The translations under genes and the position numbers were made by a program. From NCBI GenBank assembly GCA_027257055.1, contig JAPVLO010000877.1, positions 1 to 64,000 on the forward strand: a stretch of 64,000 nt of DNA, in the 5' to 3' direction. The notes below the pieces were generated by a model. That model was not told the DNA's origin. It did no database searches and saw only the letters and a list, made by a program, of their open reading frames with translations. Positions 14,825 to 27,955 of this stretch are shown piece after piece (position 1 is the stretch's first letter; each line of letters starts with the position of its first letter). The stretch is from Cephalopachus bancanus (lineage: Eukaryota; Chordata; Mammalia; Primates; Tarsiidae).

Positions 14825-15365
14825 AAAGAGAAAATATAGATAATATAAAGAGAAAGGAAAGGCAAGGGAAGGAAATCCATTGATGAACTACAGTGACGAT
14901 GAAATCTGGCAACATAGGTGGCTATGCATAGTAAAAGACTTATGGCTATGACAATACATGATACGTTCAATGATATTACATGAATGGTCATTATATTGTC
15001 CCTCATTAGGAAAGCTTACTATGCATCAGGAATGCTGGACCAACCTGCATTGCATGCAGGGCTAATACAGAATGTCCATCAAGTCTGACAAATGAATGTG
15101 ATGCCTTGTTTCACATAGTTTATCTTTGATCTTCTCTGAATAAATCTGCATACCTCAGAAGAAATAATCAAGGGTGTACAATCTGTAAAAAATAAACTAT
15201 TATCTATGTTTCCAGGCTTTATGGAGATTTGTAGCTTCTATCTAGAGATGTTCTATCTAGAGATGAACATAAAGAATAGATGCAACGAAAACACTGAAGA
15301 ATCTAGAGAAAGAGAGGAAAAAAGATGAGACACAGAATGTGACAGCCATGAAAACTAAAGTAGGG
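14825..15365. other. No recognised gene or repeat
   Basis: AT-rich, stop-rich in all frames I examined. Confidence 0.5.
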
Positions 15366-15367
15366 GT

Positions 15368-15662
15368 CAGGTGCAGTGGCTCACGCCTATAACCCCAGCA
15401 CTTTGGGAGGCTGAGGAGAGAGAATTGTCTGAACCCACAGATTCAAGACCAGCCTGGGCAACTTAGTGAGACATCATCTCTGCGATAAATTAAAAAATTA
15501 GCTGGGTGTGGTCATGTGCACCTGTGTTCCAGCTACTTGGAAGGCTGAGGTGGAAGGATTGCCTGAGCCCAGCAGGTCGAGGCTGTGGTGGCTGTGAGCA
15601 TGCCACTGCACTCCAGCCTGGGCAACAGTGAGACTTCAACTCAACAAACACACAAACAAAAA
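15368..15662 (+). mobile_element. Alu, plus strand
   Basis: Flanked by AAAGTAGG. Confidence 0.9.
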
Positions 15663-16315
15663 CAAAAGTAGGAAGGGAAATGTACAAATCCAGAGAACAA
15701 ATATGCACACACATGGGGGGAAGGCGATGAAGTGAGAGAGACAGAAACAGGGACAGAGACAGAGAGACAGAGAGAGATCAGTCCTCAGGAAAACAATGCA
15801 ATGTGTCAAAAGGAAAGGACACTAAGAATAGGAAAATAGATCAGAAAAGAAAAAACAGTCTTAAGGGGAATTTTCTAAACTTCTCAAACTGTTGAATGCA
15901 GCCAAATGTTTCCACAGAAAATTAGTAGAATAATATAATTTAAGAGCTAGAAAAAACTTCAAAGATTATCTAATCCAATACCTAATTGTACAGGTAAAGA
16001 AACTAAGACACTGGGAGATTCTAGAGGCAGATAACGGACTTGAATGGCACTGTTGGAAAGTCAAAGATTCTGATGACCATCAGGGGGAAATAATTTCTTT
16101 TAATAGTTCTTAATATTTAAACAAAACAGGTGATGAAAAGTCATCTGTTTTTGAGTGGGCTGGGGTTTCCAGAAAAGCTCATAGGAGACCAAGTATTGAT
16201 TATGAAAGACTGCCTGTTCTGAGTCAGGATAACTGGGTTCTGGCATTGGCTCTGCTTCTTACTAGCCTCTGAGTGGCACACGCTAGACACTCGATACATG
16301 TTTAATAAACAAATG
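15663..16315. other. GA-rich tract and MIR-like remnants; no gene
   Basis: Purine-rich (GA/CAGA) tract at 15,727-15,780. Old SINE-like sequence at about 15,950-16,055 and 16,205-16,315. Confidence 0.45.
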
Positions 16316-16317
16316 AA

Positions 16318-16451
16318 GGCCAGGTGTGTTGGCTTAAGCCTATAATCTAGCTACTTGGGAGGCTGAGACAGGAGGCTCACTTAAACCCAGGAGTTGGAGG
16401 CCAGCCTGGGCAGCACAGTGAACATCCCTCTAAAAAAAAAGAAAAAAAAGA
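16318..16451 (+). mobile_element. Monomeric Alu, plus strand
   Basis: Left-arm-type monomer with an A-rich tail. Confidence 0.8.
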
Positions 16452-17183
16452 GATGACTTGTCTAAAGAACCAAATTATTAATAATTAGGTGAAACACTTC
16501 CTTCCTTTGGGTTATGGCAAAATGTGAGACTGTTGGGATACTGTTTGATTAAAATCCTATGAGTACGCATTTTCCACAGTGGTTTATTTTTTCCCCCATT
16601 AAGATGTTTAAGATTTGATATTTATAGCAGTGGCAGAATCAGGTCTATAATGTCTGCCTGCATCATTTTCAGGTGAGTGGAAATGCTAAAAGTACATTAA
16701 TATAGTAACAGTGGTAAGAGGAAGAAATAAAAAAACCAGCATTGGTTTTCCAGTGTGGTATGTCAGCCCTTGGCTGCTACCTGACATAATCTTGCCAACA
16801 TCACTCTCAAAGTAATTTCTCTTATAAAATATGGCACAATCGCCACCATATTCTGAACATGAGTATTGAATCCCCAAAATAGTATTTAAAGTATTTGAAA
16901 TGTTAGAAGAGACAAATTGATTTTTCTGGAGCCAGTTGATATTAACCTATACTGTTTTCCACTAAGGTGAATACCCTAGGGTGTAAGAAAATCAGAAAAA
17001 AACTTGAGAATCCTTGTAGGGTTTTCATAGCCTAAACTATTAAACATGACAGACGTCAATCAACTTTAGAAAAATATTTTTGCAAACACACAAAGCTATT
17101 TCAAAATTCCTTTTTATGAAATCAGACAACTCAAAAGCATTGGTTGCCATCTTCAAAATCTGAATGCAGGGCTAGGTATTTAA
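16452..17183. other. No recognised gene or repeat
   Basis: A short minus-strand open frame at 16,686-16,877 resembles nothing I know. Confidence 0.45.
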
Positions 17184-17347
17184 AAATTAGCCAGGTGTGG
17201 TGGTATATGCCTGTAGTCCCAGCTACTTGGGAGGCTGAAGCAGAAGGATTGCCTGTGCTCAGCAGGTCGAGGCGGCAGTAGCTGTGATAGTGCCACTGAA
17301 CTGTAGACTGGGTGACAGAGTGAGACTCTGACTCAAAAAAAAAAAAT
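17184..17347 (+). mobile_element. Right-monomer-only Alu, plus strand
   Basis: Begins at the mid-linker. AAATCTGAA(T/A)GCAG flanks it, so it inserted already truncated. Confidence 0.82.
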
Positions 17348-17466
17348 CTGAAAGCAGAGTACTGGTAGGTTACCAACTTACCAAATACAAATACAGGACG
17401 CCCAACTTACATTTGAATTCCAGGTAAACAATGAACAATTTCTAGCATTCAGTACTATAGCTATTA

Positions 17467-17761
17467 CTTTTTTTTTTTTTTTTGAGTTGGAGTCTCATTC
17501 CATCGCCCAGGCTGGAATGTAGTGGCATGCTCACAGCCACCACACCCTCGACCTGCTGGGTTCAGATGATCCTTCCACCTAAGCCTTCCCAGTAGCTGGA
17601 ACCACAGGCGCACACCACCATGCCTGACTAATTTTTTGATTTATTGTAGAGAAAAAGTCTTGCCAAGTTGCCTGGGCTGGTCTTAAACCCATGGGCTCAG
17701 GCAATCCTCTCACATCGGCCTCTCTATGTGCTGAGATTACAGCCGTGAGCTACCATGCCTG
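17467..17761 (-). mobile_element. Alu, minus strand
   Basis: Old-intermediate dimer. Confidence 0.88.
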
Positions 17762-17810
17762 GCTGCTCCATGGATTTCTGTTCTGTCTCTCACACTGTGA
17801 AAAGCATTTA

Positions 17811-18298
<488 letters not shown>

Positions 18299-18543
18299 GT
18301 GAAAAGCATCTAAACTATTTCCAATTATTCAGAGTGGTAATGGATTAATTGTACTAAATAAGGAGTATACTTCATTTGAACCTCTAGGGTTAGGATTTGT
18401 TTGTTTGGAGCCAAGCCTAGGATTATCCATACTGATTTATGAATGCAGAGAACTTGTTTCTCTTGCTAGGTTTGCTCTTCCTAGTGAGGAGTGAACAGAC
18501 TTGGTTTTGTAAAGCAGCCTGAGGACTTCAAAAATGCTGAATG

Positions 18544-19207
18544 GGCTGAGTTTGGTGGCTCATGCCTATAATCCCAGCATTTTGAGAGGCTGAGGCAGGA
18601 GGACTGCTTGAGCCTAGGAGTTTGAGACTAGCCTAGGCAACCAGTCTTGTCTACAAAAATAAAAAATAAGCCGAGCATGGTAACACAGGCCTATAGTACC
18701 AGCTACTGGGAGGGTGAGGTAGAAGAATTGCTTGAGCCCAGGACTTTAAGGCCGCGGTGAGCCATGATGATGCCATTGCACTCCAGTCTGACAGAGGGAG
18801 CCTCTGATTCAAAAAAAAAAGGCTGAATGAAAATATTTTTTTTTCTTATCAAGTTATCACCCACCCCTCTTGCTAAAGGATTACCCCAGGACTGGGCATG
18901 GTGGCTCAAGCCTGTAATCCCAGCACTTTGAGAGGCCAAGGGGAGGGGATTGCCTGGGCCCATGGGTTGAGACCAGCCTGGGCAACTTGGTGAGACCTCA
19001 TCTCTTCAATAAATCAAAAAATTAGCCAGATGTGGTAGCAGGAGCCTGTAGTTTCAGCTACTTGGATGGCTGAGGCAGAAGGATCACCTGAGCTCAGCAG
19101 GTCGATGCTGGGGTTGCTGTGAGTATGATGCTGGGGTGGCTGTGAGTGTGCCACTGTACTTCAGCCTGGGCAACAGAGTGATACTCCAACAACAACAACA
19201 AAAAAAG
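18544..19207 (+). mobile_element. Two plus-strand Alus
   Basis: 18,544-18,822 (TSD CTGAATG) and 18,893-19,205 (TSD AAGGATTAC; (CAA)n tail; 23-bp internal tandem duplication around gatgctggggt). Confidence 0.85.
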
Positions 19208-20012
19208 GATTACTTCACTGTTTGACTTCATAGGACTTTGTCATATTATGTCAGATCCCTGGGGTGGAAGCCTACCTACTGGAGACTGGAGTACTATACT
19301 CTAGGGCTGGGTTGAAAACAGCAACGTTTCTGAGTCTGGTTTAAACACTCTTGGAGAGAGAATTCTTTTCAGCATCAGCTGATGCTCTGCAGCACGGGAT
19401 TCTGTTACTCTCATTTGAGCTGCCTGGTGATTCTAGCAATCAGATCCTTCTGTCTCCTTCCTGTTGCCCAGCCTTGACATTGGCTATCATGTGCCCTTTT
19501 TGCCTTGACTCTCAAACATACAATTCTTCTTTCATGTTTTTAAAACCAAAATGCCAGAGTAATGGAATTTCCAGGACATTTAAATGGCTTGTGATGAAAA
19601 CAGAGAATATTTGCAATCAGGAGTGTCCTGTAAAATCTAGGGCATGTGGGAGCGCCCTCATATTTCAACACTCACCCTCTGACAGCTACCTAGGACAGCA
19701 AGGATATTTGGAAAGGTAAGACTAGAAGTCAGAAATTCTTCTCATCATGGTTTTAGCCATTGCTTTACAGTTAACCTTGGGCAAATTACTGCACCTATCT
19801 CTGTCCTACGTCATTTCTGACTCCTTTTATTTGAAGTCACCATAACAATTATAAATAACAAAGCAATAGGAACCCATGTTCAACTTACTTTGGCTGTCTT
19901 TAAAATGTAAGTAATGAATCCTAGTGTTAGAAACATGGCATCATTGAGCTGCTTTACCATGAAAGGGGAGAAAAGTTATGGAAAACAAAGGTCTTAAAGA
20001 TTTTGCCATTTT

Positions 20013-20014
<2 letters not shown>
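19208..20014. other. Unassigned DNA with a 122-codon open frame
   Basis: A plus-strand frame at 19,351-19,719 lies outside recognisable repeats and ends at a donor-like ggtaagac. I do not recognise the product. A MIR-like remnant follows at 19,725-19,810. Confidence 0.35.

Positions 20015-20043
<29 letters not shown>
20015..20043. repeat. (TG)n microsatellite in the tail of an Alu
   Basis: 14 TG units occupy exactly the place of the T-tail of the following minus Alu. Confidence 0.95.
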
Positions 20044-20044
<1 letters not shown>

Positions 20045-20309
20045 GGAGTCTCACTCTTGTCACCCAGGCTGGAGTGCAGTGGCATGCTCACAGCCACCAC
20101 AGCCTCGACCTGCTGGGCTTATGCCTCAGCCTTCCAAGTAGCTGGAAGTAGAGATGCATGCCACCACGCCTGGCTGGTTTTTGTGACATTGTAGAGAATA
20201 GGTCTCACCAAGTTGCCCAGGTTGGTCTCGAACCCCCGGGTTCAGGCAATCCTCTCACTTTGGCCTCCCAAAGTGCTGGGATTACAGGCTGAGCCACTGT
20301 GCCCGGCCA
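20044..20309 (-). mobile_element. Alu, minus strand, with (CA)n tail
   Basis: TSD AAGATTTTGCCATTTTA outside the microsatellite at about 19,997 and, with one change, at 20,310. Confidence 0.9.
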
Positions 20310-21105
20310 AGATTTTACCATTTTAATACGTTGTTTAGCAAGAGGATGAAACATATGTCTGCTTTCAGATTTGCAACTTGTAAATTTCAAGTCTGAACCC
20401 AATCTGGATAGAACCAGCGTTCTAATTTCTAAAAAAAATAAAAGGGGATGGGGCTTAAAATGAAAGAAAGCTATTGACCTTGTCAGATAGTAATAATAAC
20501 ACATGCTTTAAAATAATGGCTCCTTTTTCTCCCCTCCACTTTCTCCATCCCTTTGGTCCTGTCCCCCCTCCTACGTCTACTGATATTCTCTTATATTGAG
20601 ATAGGATAGTGATGAATTACTTTAGCAAAAGTGCATAGGGATAAACAAAGATGACATATTTTGGTATCTCTTGGCACTGAGACACATTAGGATAGGGCCC
20701 AGCAAGAATTCATGGTTTCCTGATGTAGCATTGCAAGAACTGTGGCCTCCACTTCATAACTGAGGCAGATTTGAGGGCATGAAGAGTATCAGTCTCTCTA
20801 GGATGGTTTAAGTTGTGCCTTTCTGCCCAAGAGTTTTGTCTTTTTTTTTTTTTTTTGACCTGCCCTAATTCCTGATGTCAGGTCCCTAGGATATCTGTGC
20901 TATGCCTCATTCTCAGTGAATGTATATTTTATACAGTGTGATCACACTTTGAACTAAAATAGACCCTATCCAGAAACCTGCTGATATATGCTTCCGAGGG
21001 CTAAAGAGTATGAGCAGTTTGAATTGCTTTTCGTCTCTTTGGTTTCTTCTTGAGTCAATTTGCCAACATAAAGATGTTACCATTTAGATTTTATCTTACT
21101 TTTGT
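20310..21105. other. No recognised gene or repeat
   Basis: A T15 run near 20,842. No coding signal seen. Confidence 0.5.
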
Positions 21106-21858
21106 TTATTTATTTTTGAGTTGGATTCTCACTGTTGCCCAGGGGCTGGAGTGCAGTGGCATGCTTACAGCCACTGCAGCCTCAACTTGCTGGGCTCAGG
21201 TGATCCTGCCTGCCGTCTCAGCCTTCCAAGTTTAGTTAGAAATACAGGCACGTGCCACCACACCCAGTTAACTTCTTTTTTTTTTTTTTTGAGTTGAGTC
21301 TCACTCTGTTGCCCAGGCTGGAATGCAGTGGCATACTCACAGCCACCACAGCCTTGACCTGCTGGGCTCGGGTAATCCTTCCGCCTTAGCCTTCCAAGTA
21401 GCTGGAACTACAGGCATGCGCCACCACACCCAGCTAATTTTTTGATTTATTGTAGAGATGAGGTCTCTCCAAGTTGCCCAGGCTGGTCTCGAACCCATGG
21501 CCTCAGACAGCCCTCTCCCAAAGTGCTGGGATTATAGGCATGAGCCACTGCAGCCGGCCTTATTTTATTTTATTTTATTTTTTTGAGTTGGTGTCTCACT
21601 CTGTCGCCCAGACTGGAGTGCAGTGGCTGCTCCCGGCCACCGCAGCCTCGACCTGCTGGGCTCCGGCGATCCTTCCGCCTCAGCCTTCCAAGTAGCCGGA
21701 ATTACAGGCGCGCGCTACCACGCCTGGCTAATTTTTTGATTTATTGTAGAGATGAGGTCTCGCCTGCCCAGGCGGGTCTCGAACCCACGGGCTCAGGCAA
21801 CCCCTCACCTCAGCCTCCCAAAGGCGCGGGATTACAGGCTGAGCCACCGAGCCTGGCT
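21106..21858 (-). mobile_element. Minus-strand Alu cluster (one truncated, two dimers)
   Basis: 21,114-21,277, 21,278-21,557, 21,560-21,858. The last is a young CpG-rich copy. Confidence 0.88.
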
Positions 21859-22495
21859 TATTTTATTTTTTAAAAAGGCACTAAATCCCAAAGGCTAGCC
21901 TCCATGCCAAGACTATTTTCCTAAAAAAAAAAAAAGTATCTGAAGGTGAAAATGTTTCAGTCGCTTACCTTATAGTCCCTCTTCAACTCTAGCATTATTT
22001 GTTTATCGGGGACACAAAGACTTTTGGTTCAGTCCTGTGAATAAGCAGGCCACAAGGCAGTTTTTAACTCCCCCTACACTTTTAAAGTACTTATTAATCT
22101 TGTCTCCTATGCAAACTCTGTAGAAAGGCTGGCTGCAGAAGATTCTCGTCCTTAGTTATTTATGTGCTAAGACTCCAAAGCAATTTGCTATCATAAAGTC
22201 ATGCCCCATGAAATGTGATTCTGCCAGATTGGCAGGCCTTAACGTCTTCGGTCTCTTCTCTTCACCCCACCCTTAACCTTGGTTGAGCTTATTCTCTTTG
22301 CTAGGCATGGGATCAGATACCGTGTGAGGACTCATTCTGATGTCAATTCTTTTTGCCAAGGATTTAAGAAGCAAACAGAAATAGAGCCAAGGGTGGAGAA
22401 ACTGAGGCCCTTTGACTGTTAGTTGCCAAGTTGCTGAGATTTCTAATCCTTTTGGCTACTCCACAGGTCTGGTTCAACCTGAACCCTCACTGATT
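21859..22495. other. No recognised gene or repeat
   Basis: No coding or repeat signal identified. Confidence 0.45.
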
Positions 22496-22990
22496 TTTTT
22501 TTTTTTTTGGCAGACTCCAGGCAGATATCACTGCAAACTCAATTCCAGCATGTCAGCTTCAGAACACTGCAACTTTTAAAGACTTGGGATTCGAGGAGAA
22601 ATGGTGTAGTAGTATTCCAGAGACCCACACATCAGACATAGACATATGCCTTCTTGCCCACGGCTTCACCCTCTCATAAGTGTTGGTGCTCCAGTTCACC
22701 TTCTGCAAAGCCTTGGTGGCTAAACCTTCATAAGAGGACACAGTCAAACAGGCTTATCTCAGTTTGATCACCTACAAAGGGGCTGCATTTAGTTGTGTAG
22801 CTGCCAGTTACTTGGTATTGGTAAATAAACCTGCAAAAGTGATTGTGAAAAGGGAAGCAGAAGTAGTGGGGGAAACGAGAGGCTAGAAAGGAAGCAAGAC
22901 AGGTGAAAATGTATGACTTTTTCAACTTCCTGATGGAAAGATACCAAGAGAAATAAAACTTCTGACCAGATAGGACCGTTCTTTAGTCAC
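22494..22990 (-). other. Possible retrocopy of an unidentified transcript
   Basis: A T15 run at 22,494-22,508 is followed by non-repeat sequence. On the minus strand this contains an open frame (22,559-22,747) reading SSYEGLATKALQKVNWST. Its composition is protein-like, but I cannot name it, and no AATAAA lies next to the tail. Confidence 0.25.
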
Positions 22991-23087
22991 ATTTGGATGT
23001 ATATAATGTCATATTGCCACCCTCAAATAAATCTATCTCACACATATTATATTACATGTTGTTATCCATCAGTATAGTATACACTTT

Positions 23088-23770
<683 letters not shown>

Positions 23771-23777
23771 CCCTTTC

Positions 23778-24075
23778 TTTTTTTTCTTTTTTTGAGTTGG
23801 AGTCTCACTCCATTGCCCAGGCTGGAGTGCAGTGGCACATTCATGGCCACTCCAGCGTCGACCTGCTGGGCTCTGGCGATCCTTCTGCCTCAGCCTTCCA
23901 AGTAGCCAGAACTACAGACATGTGCTACCATATCCGGCTATTTTTTAAAAATTTTATTGTAGAGACGAGGTCTCGCCAAGTTGCCTGAGCTGGTCTCCAA
24001 CCAATGGACTCAGACAATCCGCTCGCCTTGGCCTTCCAAAGTGCTGGGATTACAGGCTGAGCCACTGAGCCCACC
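23778..24075 (-). mobile_element. Alu, minus strand
   Basis: TSD TCTCTTCCCCTTTC at both ends. Confidence 0.9.
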
Positions 24076-24186
24076 CTCTCTTCCCCTTTCAATGTTCCTC
24101 AGCCAGGGTTTCTTTCCTTCTTGCTTAAATACTTTGGCTTCCTAGCCCAAATCCTTAAAAAAAAATTTTTTTTTAATCTATTTTGT

Positions 24187-24473
24187 GGCCAGGCACAGTG
24201 GCTCACGTCTATAATCCCAGCACTTTGGGAGGCTGAGGCAAGAGGATTGCCTGAGCCCGCTGGTTCGAGAACAGCCCAGGCAACTTGGCGAGACCTCATC
24301 TCTACAGTAAAATTAAAAAAAAAAAAATAGCCGGGTGTGGTAGTGCACGTCTGTAGTTTCAGGTACTTGGAAGGCTGAGGCAGAAGGGTTGCCTGAGCCC
24401 AGCAGGTCAACGCTGGGGTGGCCGGGAGTGTGCTACTGCACTCAAGCCTGGGCGATGGAGTGAGACTCCAACT

Positions 24474-24504
<31 letters not shown>

Positions 24505-24514
24505 GAGAGAGAGA
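24187..24514 (+). mobile_element. Alu, plus strand, with (GA)n tail
   Basis: Dimer ending in A18 then (GA)10. Confidence 0.9.
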
Positions 24515-24529
24515 TAAGCATGCATTATG

Positions 24530-24660
24530 CACATATTTGCTTTATAGATGGGGAGACAGAGGCTGGGAAATGATAAGACTTGCTCTAGGTCATAAAGTCA
24601 GGAATGATATTGAAACTATTTCCTTGTGTCCTTAGGCTGTCTGGCTAATGCTTGAAAACT
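24530..24660 (-). mobile_element. MIR fragment
   Basis: tagatggggagacagaggct then ctaggtcataaagtcagga. Confidence 0.65.
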
Positions 24661-24742
24661 GAAGACAAAAAGTGCCTTTCACTAGAATGACTACTTTATT
24701 TTAAAATTTTTTTTTGGTTTTTAGTTTTTATTTTTGTTTTTT

Positions 24743-24937
24743 GGGGGGTTGGAGTTTCACTCTATTGCCCAGACTGGAGTGCAGTGGCACACTCCCAGCC
24801 GCTGCAGCCTTGACCTGCTGGGCTCCGGCGATCCTTCTGCCTCAGCCTTCCAAGTGGCCGGAATTACAGGCGCGTGCTACCACGCCCAGCTAATTTTTGA
24901 TATATTGTAGAGATGAGGCCAAGTTCCCCGGGTGGAT
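24743..24937 (-). mobile_element. Truncated Alu, minus strand
   Basis: Ends abruptly at gttccccgggtgg inside the left arm. Confidence 0.82.
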
Positions 24938-25256
24938 CTTTTTTTAACTTTTTAATTGAAGTATATGGACTGGCACAGATTTTTTATTTGCAGATTTTCA
25001 AGGGTTTGCTCAATAGAGAAGCCTAGAAATCTGTTAGAAATAGGGCTGACGATCTTGAGATAGTACTAACTTTCCATCCCTTCTGAAGCACCACAGAGGA
25101 AAATGAATTTTTAAGGGCCCTTGTATTCTTCATTTCAGTTATTTCAGAGAAGCCTCACTAAAACATAGGTGAGGTTGTCATCCAGCCATATTTAAGGGAA
25201 ATGCATGTTACCTTCCATACTCCTAAGCCAAGATGTAGGTAACAGGTCTGGGTTCC
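24938..25256. other. No recognised gene or repeat
   Basis: Nothing identified. Confidence 0.45.
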
Positions 25257-25714
25257 TGTTCATTCTTTTTTTTTTTTTTAAGAGATGGGGTCTCAACCGG
25301 GCTCGGTGGCTCAGCCTGTAATCCCGTGCCTTTGGGAGGCTGAGGTGAGTGGATTGCCTGAGCCCACGGGTTCGAGAACCGCCTGGGCAGCAAGACCTCA
25401 TCTCTACAATAAATCAAAAAACCAGCCGGGCGTGGTAGCACCTGCCTGTAATTCCGGCTACTTGGAAGGCTGAGGCGGAAGGATCGCCAGAGCTCAGCAG
25501 GTCGAAACTGCGGTGGCCGGGAGCGGCCACTGCACTCCAGTCTGGGCGACAGAGTGAGACTCCAACTCAAAAAAAAAAAAAAAAAAGGAGATGGAGTCTC
25601 ACTATGTTGCCTAGGCTCTCTCAAACTCCTGAGCTCCAACAATCCTCCCACCTCAGCCTCCCAAAGTGCTGAAAGTACAGGCATGAGTCACCGTACCTGG
25701 TCTCAGTTCATTCT
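25257..25714 (-). mobile_element. Old Alu interrupted by a young plus-strand Alu
   Basis: Outer TSD GTTCATTCTT. The inner plus Alu (25,296-25,586, deletion type) is flanked by (a/g)GAGATGG(g/a)GTCTC. Confidence 0.87.
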
Positions 25715-26037
25715 TGACTCGCTACATTGGAATCTCCTGGGTCATGGGACCAGAAATGGGGCCAAGTAAGGTTCTCCCTTTTCTCTTCAGCAGGGTCACA
25801 ATTACTGCGGCCATGAAGTTTGTAGCATTGATGCTTTTGTTTTTTCTTTTCTGCGATGTTATAAAAGAAAGTTGCCTCTAGTCTTGGGTTCATAAAATTT
25901 CTCTGTGGGGTACACATCTACACATCTTGTACATAATAAAAAGACAACAGACTGGGTAAAACATTCTTTCTTGGTCAATTGATTAGTTGGCTCAGTAACA
26001 ATTGAGATATGCTTTGGGCAGAGCCTAGTACTGAGAG

Positions 26038-26797
26038 TACTGGGCTTGGTGGCTCATGCCTATAATCCCAGCACTTGGAAGGCCAAGGTGGGAGGATTGC
26101 TTGAGTCCAGGAGTTTGAGACTAGCTTGGGCAACATAGCAAGACCTCAATTTTTTTTTTTTTTTTTTTGAGTTGGAGTCTCACTCTCGCCCAGACTGGAG
26201 TGCAGTGGCATCCTTCTGGCTACCGCAGCCTTCACCTGCTGGACTCTGGCAATCCTTCCGCCTCAACCTCCCAAGTAGCTGGAACTACAGGCGCGCGCTA
26301 CCACACCCGGCTAATTTTTTTTTATTATTTATTGTAGAGATGAGGTCTCGCCAAGTTGCCCAGGTGGGTCTCAAACCCGCGGGCTCAGGCAATCCACTCA
26401 CCTCAGCCTCCCAAAGAGTGGGATTACAGGGTAAGCCACCGAGCCTGGCTGCAAGACCTCATTTCTTTCTTTCTTTTTTTTTTGGAGTCTCACTCTGTTG
26501 CCTAGGCTGGAGTGCAGTGGCATGCTCACGGCCACTGCAGCCTCAACCTGCTGGGCTCAGACTATCCTTCCACCTCAGCCTTCCAAGCAGCTGGAACTAC
26601 AGATAAGTATTACCACGCCCGGCTAATTTTTTGATTTATTGTAGATATGAGGTCTTGCCAAGTTGGCCAGGCTGGTCTCAAACCCCTGGACTCAGTCAAT
26701 CCTCTCACCTCGGCCGCCCAAAGTGCTGGGATTACAGACCTGAGTCACTGCGCCAAGTCGAGACTTCATTTCTTAAAAAAAAAAAAAAAAAAAAAAA
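26038..26797 (+). mobile_element. Plus monomeric Alu invaded by two minus Alus
   Basis: Outer copy 26,038-26,149 and 26,758-26,797; inserts at 26,150-26,449 and 26,463-26,757. AGACCTCA/AGACTTCA recurs at each junction. Confidence 0.85.
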
Positions 26798-26807
26798 GTA
26801 TATATAT

Positions 26808-27955
26808 GAGGGCACCCCAAAAAACCTGGAATTACTTTTTGGAATGGGCCCCTTATAGTATAGGCTCCCCCAATTAGGTAAATGTGTTGTAGGAGCCCCT
26901 TGGCATTTGTGTACCAGCTAGCTTTGTTGTAAGAAGCTGTGTTCAGCTTCAGTGACTTTTTTGGGAGATTCTTTGAGTGCATTTGCCCATTTCATGATGG
27001 GTGATTTATGAGTGCACCTGCCCACATCGCGCTGAGTATTCAGAAGTTTTTGACCAAAAATGGCATGATCCTTGTGCCCCACCCTCCCTATTCACCCGAT
27101 CCGGTCCAAGCAACTTTTTTCCCCTCGGTTGAAAAAGTCCTCAAAGGGAAACATTTTTTTTTTTTTTTTTTTTGAGTTGGAGTCTCACTCTGTCGTCCAG
27201 ACTGGAGTTCAGTGGCCGCTCCCGGCCACCGCAGCCTCAACCTGCTGGGCTCCAGCGATCCTTCCGCCTCATCCTTCCAAGTAGCTGGAACTACAGGCGC
27301 ACGCTACCACGCCCGGCTAATTTTTTAAATTTATTGTAGAGATGAGGTCTCGCCAAGTTGCCCAGGCGGGTCTCGAACCCTCAGGCTCAGGCAATCCACT
27401 CACCTCGGCCTTCCAAAGTGCTGGGATTACAGACTGAGCCACTGAGCCTGGCCTTGTTTGGTTTTTTTTGAGTTGGAGTCTCACTCCATAGCCCAGGCTG
27501 GAGTGCAGTGGCACACTCAAGGACACCCCAGCATCGACCGGCCCAGCTCTGTCGATCCTTCCGCCTCTGCCTTCCAAGTAGCTGGAACTACAGGCGTGCA
27601 GCACCACGCCCAGCTAATTTTTTGATTTATTATAGAGATGAGGTCTTGCCAAGTTCCCCGGGGTGGTCTTAACCTGTGGGCTCAGGCAATACACTTGCCT
27701 CAGTCTCCCAAAGTGCTGGGATTACAGGCTGAGCCACCAAGCTTGGCCAGGGAAACATTTTGTCAGTGTGGAGGAGGTGAAACCAAAAAGGCATCAAAAT
27801 TGATGAGTTGAGAAACTGTTTTGAGCAGTGGAAAAGGCATCTCGATAGGTGTATTGCATCAAACGTGGAGTACTTTGAAGGTGACTGAAGTTTAAACATG
27901 TATGAATAAATACACAATTTTTTAATAAATAAATTGTTTTTGTCCTCCCCCTTGT
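26808..27955 (+). mobile_element. Mariner-type DNA transposon remnant with transposase C-terminus, split by two Alus
   Basis: From 27,011 the + strand encodes SAPAHIALSIQKF and then HPPYSPDP, the conserved mariner blocks around the second and third catalytic acids. After two Alus (27,150-27,748) it continues FVSVEEVK. One base of frameshift later it reads CFEQWKRHLDRCIASN and ends EYFEGD plus TGA at 27,886-27,888, the classic mariner C-terminus. The acid expected before NAPAH is lost, and the N-terminal half of the transposase is absent, so the copy is dead and internally deleted. Ends near 26,808 and 27,955 abut TA-rich DNA and are only weakly similar as inverted repeats. AGGGAAACATTTT flanks the Alu pair. 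Confidence 0.85.
27150..27748 (-). mobile_element. Two minus-strand Alus inside the mariner element
   Basis: 27,150-27,450 and 27,459-27,748; together flanked by AGGGAAACATTTT. Confidence 0.9.
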
